Below, piece after piece: positions 1-6,395 of a stretch of DNA of 10,784 nucleotides. The notes beneath the pieces were generated by a model, which saw nothing but the letters and a program-made list of their open reading frames with translations, ran no database searches and was not told the DNA's origin. Each line of letters opens with the position of its first letter. Position 1 is the stretch's first letter. The translations under genes and the position numbers were made by a program. This DNA comes from Holosporales bacterium (GTDB lineage: Bacteria; Pseudomonadota; Alphaproteobacteria; RUG11792). The stretch is taken from positions 1-10,784 of the forward strand of contig JAIRKP010000113.1 of assembly GCA_031260085.1 (NCBI GenBank), given 5' to 3'.

Positions 1-38
1 TGTATTTTTTAGCCAATTTACTGGTAAATTTATTTGCT

Positions 39-1199
39 ATGCTATATGATAACTATAACCAAAGTGCAATACTAGGCATTTTTATGAAGCTCTACTCTTC
101 TATAAGTTGTGTTTTACGTATATCCCTTTTTCTTGTATTAGTGTGTGCTCTCGTTATTTCCTTATTTGATGTTTTGAAATCTGCCTTCATGTATAACATC
201 CAGATTAATTCCGTAATTTTATTATCTGCTTTAATCGGAATTATTTCTGTTTATCAAAGATTATTTTTATATTCTAGAGAATATTCACTTCTTTGTAAAT
301 TTGATGATCTTTCGTTGAAAACTATAAATAAACTAAAAATCATAAAACCTATAACATTATATATTACTAAATCCAATAAATTGATCTCCCAAGCAAAATT
401 ACAAACTATAATGGCTAGTATTGAAAAAAAAATGGATGATTACGTATCGTTTCCTAAATACATTTCTGGAATTTTAATCTTTCTTGGCTTATTGGGAACT
501 TTTTGGGGATTGTCTCACACAATCGGAAATGTTGCGAACATAATAGACAATTTGGGCATAGGGCAATCTGATGCAGCTGAATCGTTTCTGAAATTAAAAA
601 ATAGCTTAAAAATTCCCCTAGCAGGTATGGGAATTGCATTTGGATGTTCTTTGTTTGGATTATCGGGATCCCTCATAGTAGGGTTTTTAATGGCTAGCCA
701 AAAAAAAGCTGCAGATGATTTTCTTTATAAAATCGAGGAATGGATAACAAAGCATACAGTTAGCTTTGATTCAATTGACAATCAGCCTGAATTCCATGGC
801 ACCGTTTTTTCGATGGGGCTTTTGGAAAAAACGATTGAAACGATGTATGCATTCCAAAATCAATTGAAAGATCTTGATGAAAATAGAATAAATTTGTTCA
901 ATATGCAAAAAGAAATTTCGGAAAAAATATCTAAATTAACAGACGCTTTAACTGTTCATCAAGATATTATAAAAGCTTTGGGGAAAAATCAACTGGAGCT
1001 GCAAACGTTAACAATCTCAACATCACAAAAGATGACAGACGTTGTTTGGAAAGACATCGCAACAAAATTGACATCTATAGACACCTCATTAAATTCATTA
1101 GTTCACGAATCAGTTTCTGGGAAAAAATATATTGTTGAAACATTAGGGAATGATATACGCATGATATCTAAAACTTTGTCAGTACTCATGAGAGAGTAG
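39..1199 (+). CDS. MotA/TolQ/ExbB-family proton-channel protein with long cytoplasmic tail
   Basis: An inner-membrane protein of the MotA/TolQ/ExbB superfamily, whose members use the proton gradient to drive a partner that crosses the periplasm. Four hydrophobic segments are visible at about residues 27-43, 58-77, 142-158 and 194-217. The third carries GLLGTFWGL and the fourth [18 protein letters not shown], the two conserved channel helices of this family. After residue 220 the chain is hydrophilic, helical and probably coiled-coil to the end. The whole is 386 aa, much longer than ExbB/TolQ (about 230-245 aa). The true start may be Met16 (ATG at 84): this gives a cleaner N-terminus (MKLYSS) and has TAGG a few bases upstream. 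The usual MotB/OmpA-like or ExbD/TolR-like partner is not the next gene, because prfA follows 1 nt after the stop. A ZorA-like role is possible from architecture but no ZorB/C/D is visible. The family call is firm, the exact role is not. Confidence 0.8.
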   Translation: MLYDNYNQSAILGIFMKLYSSISCVLRISLFLVLVCALVISLFDVLKSAFMYNIQINSVILLSALIGIISVYQRLFLYSREYSLLCKFDDLSLKTINKLKIIKPITLYITKSNKLISQAKLQTIMASIEKKMDDYVSFPKYISGILIFLGLLGTFWGLSHTIGNVANIIDNLGIGQSDAAESFLKLKNSLKIPLAGMGIAFGCSLFGLSGSLIVGFLMASQKKAADDFLYKIEEWITKHTVSFDSIDNQPEFHGTVFSMGLLEKTIETMYAFQNQLKDLDENRINLFNMQKEISEKISKLTDALTVHQDIIKALGKNQLELQTLTISTSQKMTDVVWKDIATKLTSIDTSLNSLVHESVSGKKYIVETLGNDIRMISKTLSVLMRE

Positions 1200-1200
1200 T

Positions 1201-2283
1201 ATGGATAATTCGTTTAGAGAAAAATTAATCTCTATATTGAATAGATGCGAAGTGGTGCGAGAACAGCTCAATAATCAAATAGATTTTGATCCTAAAGCGT
1301 TTGCAACGTTATCAAAAGAATTTTCAAATCTATCCGGAATTTCAAAGGAGATAACTTTATTATTTGCTAAAGAAGAAGAATTAAAAGCAACAATTGATTT
1401 ATCTGAAAATTCTAATGACAAAGAAATAAAAGATATGGCCTATGATGAAGTTTTAAAGATAAGACAGACCATTGAAGAAATAGAATATAAAATAAAAATT
1501 TTATTACTTCCAAAAGACATTGATGATGACAAAAACGCAATTCTAGAAGTCCGAGCAGGAACAGGAGGAGATGAAGCGGGGCTGTTTGCGGCGGCTCTGT
1601 TTAGAATGTATGAACTTTATTCTGAATTTCATGGGTGGACTTTTGAAGTTTTAGATTTTAACGAAAGTGGAATTGGCGCAATAAAAGAAGCAAGCGCTAG
1701 CATTTCAGGGAAAGGAGTTTTTTCTAGACTAAAATTTGAATCCGGAGTTCATAGGGTGCAAAGAGTTCCCGAAACAGAAGCTTCCGGACGAATCCATACT
1801 TCAGCGGCTACCGTCGCTGTTTTGCCAGAGGCGGAAGAAGTCGATATTCAAATAGATGAGAAAGATCTGCAGATAGATACGTATAGATCTTCCGGCGCTG
1901 GTGGTCAACATGTAAACAAAACAGATAGTGCTGTTCGTATAACGCATATTCCAACGGGAACAATAGTCGCAGTTCAGGATGAAAGATCTCAACATAAAAA
2001 TAAAGCAAAAGCTATGAAAATTTTGAGAGCGAAGATATACGAAAATGAAAAAATTAAGCAAGATCTTTCTAGGTCTACAGATAGAAAAAACCAAGTAGGC
2101 TCTGGAGATCGATCTGAAAGAATTAGAACTTATAATTTTCCCCAGGGGCGAGTTTCTGACCATCGTATTAACCTCACACTTTATAAAATAGACAAAATTA
2201 TGGACGGAACTGCTCTTGATGAAATTATTGATAAGTTGATTGAATTTGATCAAGCTGAGAAATTAAAAGGCGAGAACATATAA
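1201..2283 (+). CDS. prfA: Peptide chain release factor 1 (RF1)
   Basis: Cytosolic class I release factor that recognises UAA and UAG in the ribosomal A site and triggers hydrolysis of peptidyl-tRNA. Its 360 aa is the normal RF1 length. Visible landmarks are RAGTGGDEA at residues 118-126, the codon-recognition tripeptide P-E-T at 190-192 within [19 protein letters not shown] (RF1 type, not the SPF of RF2), and the catalytic GGQ at 234-236 within [18 protein letters not shown]. The C-terminal [20 protein letters not shown] block is also typical. The middle residue of the tripeptide is Glu where Ala or Val is common. The start is set by ATG one base after the upstream TAG, with a purine-rich GAGAGAG just before it, so translational coupling to the upstream gene is likely. 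The frequent neighbour prmC (RF methyltransferase) is absent here; a divisome gene follows instead. Confidence 0.97.
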   Translation: MDNSFREKLISILNRCEVVREQLNNQIDFDPKAFATLSKEFSNLSGISKEITLLFAKEEELKATIDLSENSNDKEIKDMAYDEVLKIRQTIEEIEYKIKILLLPKDIDDDKNAILEVRAGTGGDEAGLFAAALFRMYELYSEFHGWTFEVLDFNESGIGAIKEASASISGKGVFSRLKFESGVHRVQRVPETEASGRIHTSAATVAVLPEAEEVDIQIDEKDLQIDTYRSSGAGGQHVNKTDSAVRITHIPTGTIVAVQDERSQHKNKAKAMKILRAKIYENEKIKQDLSRSTDRKNQVGSGDRSERIRTYNFPQGRVSDHRINLTLYKIDKIMDGTALDEIIDKLIEFDQAEKLKGENI

Positions 2284-2290
2284 GATACGA

Positions 2291-3067
2291 ATGGCAAAAA
2301 AGAAAATCAATAGGCGTACTAATAAAATTAAACCCAAATTGTTTCTTATTATTTTTATATTATGCTTGATACTAGGAGGATATTATTTTTATACGAATGC
2401 AATAATTTCAATTTGGAATACCATATTCACTACGAGTCTGAAAAATTTGGGTCTGACTTTAAATACCATAAAAATTACGGGGGCAAACTCGAGAACAGAA
2501 AAATTAATTATAAATAATTTAAATTTTAAAAAAGGAGACAATATCTTCAAGTTCTCTACAGATGAGATATATACTAAAATAAAACAGATCGGATGGATTA
2601 AAGAGGCAATCGTAAAAAAATTACTACCCAACACTTTGCAAATTAAAATTGTTCAACGCACCCCGATTGCTGTGTTTCAACATGATTCAATTCTTACACT
2701 TATAGATAGCGAAGGAACCTTCATAGAAGATATCAAGACAATGCAGCAAAGACTTCCTATAGTGGTGGGTGAAGATGCCAATATCTATGCTGGGCCTGTT
2801 TTATCTTCTATTTTTAAATATGAAAATATAAATAAAGAGTTGTGTTCGATGGTATTTGTCAGGAAACGTCGCTGGGATTTGTTTATTTGTAATGGAATTC
2901 AAGTAAAGTTGCCGGATAATAATATCGAAAAATCCTTGAATATTTTAGAGGATTTGCTGAAGCAAAAAAAACTCAACAACAAGATAGTTAAATCCATAGA
3001 TCTTCGAATCCCAACGCAAATAATTATCAAAGGACTAAAACCGAAAAACAATCACAATGTTGTATAG
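2291..3067 (+). CDS. ftsQ: Cell division protein FtsQ
   Basis: Bitopic inner-membrane divisome protein that bridges the early cytoplasmic ring and the periplasmic FtsB/FtsL complex. A lysine-rich cytoplasmic N-terminus (residues 1-16) is followed by one membrane helix (about 17-36). A POTRA domain spans about 57-126 (LNTIKITGANSRTEKLI, then IKEAIVKKLLPNTLQIKIVQRTP). The FtsQ/DivIB beta domain follows: LPIVVGEDA, RKRRWDLFICNGIQVKLPD at about 191-209, and a closing SIDLRIPTQIIIKGL. The RRWDL and IDLR blocks are characteristic of alphaproteobacterial FtsQ. The 258 aa length is a little short but within family range. It starts 7 nt after prfA and is probably in the same transcript. Its normal context is the dcw cluster between ddl and ftsA; here it sits behind prfA and before a tRNA, so the division cluster appears to be broken up. 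Confidence 0.92.
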   Translation: MAKKKINRRTNKIKPKLFLIIFILCLILGGYYFYTNAIISIWNTIFTTSLKNLGLTLNTIKITGANSRTEKLIINNLNFKKGDNIFKFSTDEIYTKIKQIGWIKEAIVKKLLPNTLQIKIVQRTPIAVFQHDSILTLIDSEGTFIEDIKTMQQRLPIVVGEDANIYAGPVLSSIFKYENINKELCSMVFVRKRRWDLFICNGIQVKLPDNNIEKSLNILEDLLKQKKLNNKIVKSIDLRIPTQIIIKGLKPKNNHNVV

Positions 3068-3183
3068 TTGTAACTTATTAGTTAATTTGTGTCAAAAAAA
3101 GATAAGAATTTTCGGGCAATATGCTCATAAGTATACTCAGCTTCTGGCTCCGTGTCTTTTTGTAATAATTAAGGTGTGAAACC

Positions 3184-3242
3184 AAATTTATCATTAACTT
3201 ATAACTAAACAATTGTAATAAGATTATTGTTATGATAAATTT
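3184..3242. repeat. AT-rich inverted repeat upstream of tRNA-Asn
   Basis: AAATTTATCATTAAC at 3184-3198 is mirrored by GTTATGATAAATTT at 3229-3242, giving 11 paired bases plus three more across a single-base bulge. A second, competing pairing (AACAAT at 3208 with ATTGTT ending at 3231) lies inside. The right arm overlaps the place where the tRNA promoter should be; TATGAT at 3242-3247 is a plausible -10 box, 6 nt before the tRNA. The -35 is not clear. The repeat could be an old terminator for ftsQ, a regulatory palindrome or an AT-rich coincidence. Confidence 0.4.
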
Positions 3243-3253
3243 ATGATGTGCAT

Positions 3254-3329
3254 TCCTTGGTAGCTCAGTCGGTAGAGCAAGTGGCTGTTAACCACTGGGT
3301 CGGCGGTTCGAGTCCGTCCCAAGGAGCCA
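3254..3329 (+). tRNA. tRNA-Asn (anticodon GUU), CCA encoded
   Basis: A complete cloverleaf can be drawn by hand. The acceptor stem TCCTTGG (3254-3260) pairs with CCAAGGA (3319-3325). The D stem is GCTC/GAGC. The anticodon stem AGTGG/CCACT encloses the loop CTGTTAA, with GTT at 3287-3289. The variable loop is GGGTC, and the T stem GGCGG/CCGTC has one G-U pair around TTCGAGT. The discriminator is G, and CCA is encoded at 3327-3329. The gene stands alone between ftsQ and trmL. A candidate -10 (TATGAT, 3242-3247) lies just upstream; no clear U-tract terminator follows. Confidence 0.97.
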
Positions 3330-3595
3330 AGATTAACTATTTTTCAGAACGTTCTATGAATGCAAATATTTCAGAAGTAAATCATTCAATGTATTAACAG
3401 GCGCAACGTTCACTAAAATTAAATAAAGCCATTGCTGCACTAATTAGTGTTTTCAATCTCTTTTTGTTTTTGAAATAATTCCGACATTAGAATGAAAGAA
3501 TATTGGAACGCCTGGATATGCTTTTTGAATTATAGCGCCATGAGGTAAAATAAAATTATGTTTATGGTATAAAATACAAAAGGATAAGTTAAAAA
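3330..3595. other. Intergenic region, tRNA-Asn to trmL
   Basis: No RNA gene or convincing coding sequence is seen in these 266 bases. TTGAAT (3525-3530) and TAAAAT (3546-3551) form only a weak promoter pair (spacer 15), and TATAAAAT at 3568-3575 is an alternative -10 for trmL. A minus-strand open frame running out of the trmL 5' end through this region lacks a start signal and is not called. Confidence 0.4.
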
Positions 3596-4045
3596 ATGGA
3601 AATTTGCCTGTTCGAACCTGAAATAGCTCAAAATGCGGGAACAATTGCCAGGTTGTGTGTTTGTTTTGGAATCGATATGAGTATTATAGAACCATCTTCG
3701 TTTATATTAACTGATAAGAACTTTAAACGAGCAGGTATGGATTATTTACAGAAAACAAATATCAAACTACACTCTTCATTTGCTGAATTTAAAAAACAGT
3801 ATCAGGGTAGAATAATATTATTCGATACTAAAGCTACTAAAAATTATTATGATTTTCAATTTCAAAATACAGACTGCTTAATATTTGGCAAGGAAAGTAT
3901 AGGGATTCCAAGGGAAATTTTTAAACAATGCGACGAGGCATTAGTTATCCCAATGATCAAAGACGCAAGATCCCTAAACTTAGCAATTACAGTAGCCATC
4001 GGCTTATCCGAGGCAATAAGACAGATTCATAAACATCTGAGTTAA
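3596..4045 (+). CDS. trmL: tRNA (cytidine(34)-2'-O)-methyltransferase TrmL
   Basis: A small SPOUT-fold (trefoil-knot) enzyme that uses S-adenosylmethionine to methylate the 2'-OH of the wobble base in tRNA-Leu isoacceptors, improving codon-wobble reading. The three SPOUT motifs are present: motif 1 FEPEIAQNAGTIAR (about residues 6-19), motif 2 LIFGKESIGIP (95-105) and motif 3 IPMIKDARSLNLAITVAIGLSEA (118-140). In the knot motif Asn128 takes the conserved place. At 149 aa it is the minimal TrmL type without an RNA-binding extension. The ATG start agrees with the family N-terminus and has AGGA at 3581-3584, a rather long 11 nt upstream. The gene stands alone. Its 3' side leads within 22 nt into a stem-loop and the first copy of the multi-hairpin repeat. 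Confidence 0.93.
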   Translation: MEICLFEPEIAQNAGTIARLCVCFGIDMSIIEPSSFILTDKNFKRAGMDYLQKTNIKLHSSFAEFKKQYQGRIILFDTKATKNYYDFQFQNTDCLIFGKESIGIPREIFKQCDEALVIPMIKDARSLNLAITVAIGLSEAIRQIHKHLS

Positions 4046-4056
4046 TATGAAAGATA

Positions 4057-4155
4057 TCACTTTTTATCCAAAAAGCTTAAGTTTTTTGGCCCACGGGGCG
4101 CGAGTATGGTATAATAATTATACCATACTCGCGCCCATAGTCTGTCAAGGATCAC
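4057..4155 (-). other. Repeat-borne mini-ORF with its own ribosome binding site (copy 1)
   Basis: Read on the minus strand, the second stem-loop of the repeat has AAGGAGGA (4170-4163), then 7 nt, then GTG (4155-4153). This opens a 32-codon frame through the palindrome, beginning MILDRLWARVWYNYYTIL and continuing APRGPK before ending at TGA 4059-4057. The first 23 codons are repeat-derived; only the tail is local. The same frame exists in copy 2 (from 7219) with two substitutions, Trp7 to Met and Tyr15 to Asp. Because the repeat itself is conserved as DNA, an open frame in both copies is not independent evidence of translation. I therefore record it as a candidate only. Confidence 0.2.
4068..4089 (+). 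terminator. A-rich/T-rich hairpin behind trmL (H1 of repeat copy 1)
   Basis: CCAAAAAGC (4068-4076) pairs with GTTTTTTGG (4081-4089) around TTAA, nine pairs including one G-U. It lies 22 nt after the trmL stop where a terminator is expected. The U-rich stretch is the 3' arm itself and no U run follows, so intrinsic termination is possible but not canonical. The same position before repeat copy 2 holds a hairpin of different sequence (7128-7154). Confidence 0.4.
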
Positions 4156-4177
4156 TTCGTTCTCCTCCTTGACAGAC
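4088..4177 (+). repeat. Multi-hairpin palindromic repeat, copy 1
   Basis: A 90 nt unit matching 7152-7241 at all but four positions (one inside the palindrome, three at 4136-4138 just after it). It begins GGCCCACGGG. It then holds a perfect palindrome at 4096-4136 with 20-nt arms around a single central base: GGGCGCGAGTATGG on the left, CCATACTCGCGCCC on the right. Next comes a second stem-loop, GTCTGTCAAGGA (4140-4151) with TCCTTGACAGAC (4166-4177), around a 14 nt loop. It lies 43 nt after the trmL stop, directly behind hairpin 4068-4089, whose last two bases it shares. No transposase is encoded. Confidence 0.9.
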
Positions 4178-4200
4178 CATATTATAATATATTTAATATC

Positions 4201-4335
4201 TCAGATCTCAGCACGGAGTTTCTTTTTTCCTATTCTTTTTAAGCTTTTCTCGTATTTGACGAGCATAGACTTCTTATTACAACCAGCAGCTGTCTGTCCA
4301 AAAGCATTAGCTATCTTTAGCGTTATAAGAGCTAA
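4201..4335 (-). pseudogene. Possible gene remnant, 44-codon open frame
   Basis: The stretch 4178-4422 is AT-rich and holds no intact gene. On the minus strand, 4335-4201 reads open for 44 codons with protein-like content: LKIANAFGQTAAG, then KSMLVKYEKSLKRIGKKKL and a TGA stop. No start codon or ribosome site precedes the frame, and in-frame TGA (4338-4336) and TAA (4347-4345) lie directly upstream. It could be the 3' end of a decayed gene. I do not recognise the family, and chance is not excluded. Confidence 0.2.
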
Positions 4336-4422
4336 TCAATTGGCTTACTCTATATATTAACCGTCTTAACCATTAGTTTTACCGAATTAATTCATACTAC
4401 AGATTAGATATCATCTAAAATA

Positions 4423-4942
4423 ATGCTTCGTCCGTGTTTGTGCTTTTTCCTCACCTCGAACAGGGACGTCTGTGGGGCGCACTGTGCCAACCGATTGTCA
4501 GCAATGCAGACGAGATCATCGGCGGAGCGACGCAGCAGGAACCAAATCGGCAACTCCCACAATCATCACACCACTGCACCCGCCTTACCATATGCTACCG
4601 GAAGCTCACCAACCCGATAGCGCCGCAGAGATCGGGCACGCGAACTCCTATCGACCACTTTCCGGGCTATTATTCATCGTTAATCAAATTTCTGAAGCTC
4701 GCTCTTCCCGAATATCCGATTACACAGATCAAAATGAGCAGAAAGAGGTCTCCGCCAAAATTGACGTTGTTACAACTTTGCCCCACAGATCACAGCCAGG
4801 GAATCCTATGCCAAACTCCGAGGAGCACGCCAACGCATGCTCCGACCATTTGCCCCGATCACTAAGTTCACGGGCATGTAACAACACCTACTATCTCGCG
4901 GTGACCCCAGCGCAGATAAACGCAATCAGCTCTTCCTAAAAA
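4423..4942 (+). pseudogene. GC-rich segment, possible decayed gene of foreign origin
   Basis: This stretch is clearly richer in G+C than its neighbours (36 of 60 in 4501-4560) and C-rich on the plus strand. It has open stretches in all three plus frames: from ATG 4423 (65 codons), GTG 4434 (143 codons) and GTG 4472 (155 codons, ending at the TAA around 4939). None has a Shine-Dalgarno sequence. The 4434 frame is the most protein-like at its start (LFPHLEQGRLWGALCQPI, then SNADEIIGGATQQ). The 4472 frame looks better later (NSYRPLSGLLFIVNQISEA and YYLAVTPAQINAISSS). This pattern would fit one gene broken by frameshifts, but high GC alone also lengthens chance frames. Composition resembles the secreted-protein gene at 9942-10658; I could not align the two convincingly. 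Confidence 0.3.
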
Positions 4943-4956
4943 CAAAGGGGACAAGT

Positions 4957-5023
4957 AAGGTCACACCTGGCCACCTTGGTTCTCCCCCAGCCCAACCGAA
5001 CATGGCTTGGGGGCAAACCAGGT
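4957..5023. repeat. Strong GC-rich hairpin cluster
   Basis: A long imperfect stem runs GGTT (4978-4981) with AACC (5016-5019), CCCCCA (4984-4989) with TGGGGG (5008-5013), and GCC (4990-4992) with GGC (5004-5006), around an 11 nt loop. Alternative outer pairings exist (ACCTGG 4965-4970 with CCAGGT 5018-5023; AAGGT 4957-4961 with ACCTT 4973-4977). It lies 41 nt beyond the stop of the leftward MFS gene and at the end of the GC-rich segment, so it may act as a terminator, but no U run follows on either strand. Confidence 0.5.
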
Positions 5024-5063
5024 ACCACAATTTCTAACGATATAGGAGAAAGTAATATCTCCT

Positions 5064-6323
5064 CTAAAATACCGCCTCCTTGTTGTTTTTACTTTTTGCT
5101 ATAAGATATAAGATATATCCCATAACGCCGACGGTCGCTAGGGATCCTGCGATAAATGGCCCTGCTGAGCCTTGCAACCCAAGAACTTGAGCAAATTTGG
5201 ATGATTCTCCTGCTATGTAATTTGAGCAAAATAAAGCTATGGCGTCGATTCCATAGTATATTGCAAATGCTGTTCCTATCAATGATTTCGGAGCCGATTT
5301 AGCAATGACTGAAGATAAAAGGCCGTGGGTCGATCCCATATGAATTCCGACGAGAATATAGACTAACACCATACTGAGCGTCCCGCAGGCAAACAAAGCC
5401 GTCAAGTGTGCTATCAAAAATATAAATGTTCCCCCAAGAAATATAAGTTTTTTATCAATTTTATCAGATATTTTCCCAATAGGAATGGCGATTATAGCTG
5501 CGCAGATTTCATACATTGCCATGAAAAGAGGAAAGCTGGCTATGTTATTAGGGAGAACTTCCTTTGCGCGAAGCGTCAGAAATCCTTCGCTAAACCTAGC
5601 AAACATAAGAATCGAAACCATTATAATAAAAGACCAATAAGATTTTGGCAATTTGGAAATGTCTTTTATATTCCACTTATGTTTTTGCGATAGTTTATTA
5701 TTTTTTTCTTCTTTATAGTTAATTTTGATTTTATTATTATAAATATATAAAGCTATTATTGTCGGAATAATTGCAAGCGTAAATATTAATCTAAAATTGC
5801 AACCTAATAATTTTACAATCAAAGATGTAAGAACTGAGCCTGTTAAATTTCCGGATATGTTCATCGTATAGCGGACTGAATATGCAAATCCTTTAGCAGT
5901 CGATATTTCGGCTAATATTGCATCTGATGGAGCTTGCCTCAATCCTTTTGCAAATCTATCTAATGATTTTGCAATGAAGACAAATAAAATGTTAAAAGAG
6001 CAGGCCAGTGATACTTTACTCAATGCCGTTAAACAAATCCCAGTGAATAACATTGACTTTTTTTTCTTAAATATATCTATCAGAAATCCAAAGAGTAATT
6101 TGGATATGAATGATAAAAATATAACAGTACCTTCGAGCAAGCCGAACGATTTATAGCTTCCTTTTAACTCATCTATTATAAAAATAGGAAGTAATGTAAA
6201 AATCATAGCTGAGGCAAAACCCCAAAAATAATGCATAATACAAAGCCAAAGAGCAATTTTACCATCTACACTGTTTTGAGAAAATTTAAAAAATGAGGAA
6301 ATTTTAGAAATCATTAATTGCAT
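5064..6323 (-). CDS. Major facilitator superfamily transporter
   Basis: A 419 aa multi-pass inner-membrane transporter with about twelve hydrophobic segments, in two halves joined by a basic cytoplasmic loop near residues 197-225. MFS loop signatures are visible: GFLIDIFKKKK (79-89) between helices 2 and 3, DRFAKGLRQAPSDAILAE (122-139), which resembles the DRxGKGxRxAPRDAL motif of one group of bacterial MFS permeases, and GKISDKIDKK (283-292) in the second half. The substrate cannot be read from the sequence; export of a small molecule or metabolite exchange with a host are both possible. The start is Met1 or Met4 (6314); neither has a clear Shine-Dalgarno sequence. The gene is divergent from the BioC-like gene, sharing a 72 nt promoter region. 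It ends 41 nt before the GC-rich hairpin at 4957-5023. Confidence 0.88.
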   Translation of the reverse strand: MQLMISKISSFFKFSQNSVDGKIALWLCIMHYFWGFASAMIFTLLPIFIIDELKGSYKSFGLLEGTVIFLSFISKLLFGFLIDIFKKKKSMLFTGICLTALSKVSLACSFNILFVFIAKSLDRFAKGLRQAPSDAILAEISTAKGFAYSVRYTMNISGNLTGSVLTSLIVKLLGCNFRLIFTLAIIPTIIALYIYNNKIKINYKEEKNNKLSQKHKWNIKDISKLPKSYWSFIIMVSILMFARFSEGFLTLRAKEVLPNNIASFPLFMAMYEICAAIIAIPIGKISDKIDKKLIFLGGTFIFLIAHLTALFACGTLSMVLVYILVGIHMGSTHGLLSSVIAKSAPKSLIGTAFAIYYGIDAIALFCSNYIAGESSKFAQVLGLQGSAGPFIAGSLATVGVMGYILYLIAKSKNNKEAVF

Positions 6324-6395
6324 AAAATTATGTTCGCAAACTTTTTACTATAATACTAAGTTATAGCTTAGAAGTTATGATTACAAGGAAACTTT
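6324..6395. promoter_or_regulatory. Shared divergent promoter region, MFS gene and bioC-like gene
   Basis: The 72 nt between two divergent start codons must hold both promoters or very short leaders. It is AT-rich with TATAAT-like strings (for example ACTATAATAC at 6348-6357, readable as -10 on the plus strand). An AAGGAA Shine-Dalgarno at 6385-6390 serves the rightward gene. No operator palindrome stands out. Confidence 0.4.

Noticed and set aside
39..1199. Zorya anti-phage system (ZorA)
   Set aside because: Architecture is loosely similar, but the following genes are prfA and ftsQ and no ZorB, ZorC, ZorD or ZorE is visible.
1801..2253. 150-codon minus-strand open frame inside prfA
   Set aside because: Fully antisense to the most conserved part of RF1; no ribosome site and the encoded sequence is not protein-like.
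3453..3644. Minus-strand frame with protein-like stretch ILPHGAIIQKAYPGVPIFF
   Set aside because: It begins antisense inside trmL, has no ribosome site, and I recognise no family; kept out of the annotation although a decayed gene tail cannot be fully excluded.
5406..6156. Plus-strand open frames antisense to the MFS gene
   Set aside because: Short, without Shine-Dalgarno sequences, and explained by the strongly supported opposite-strand gene.
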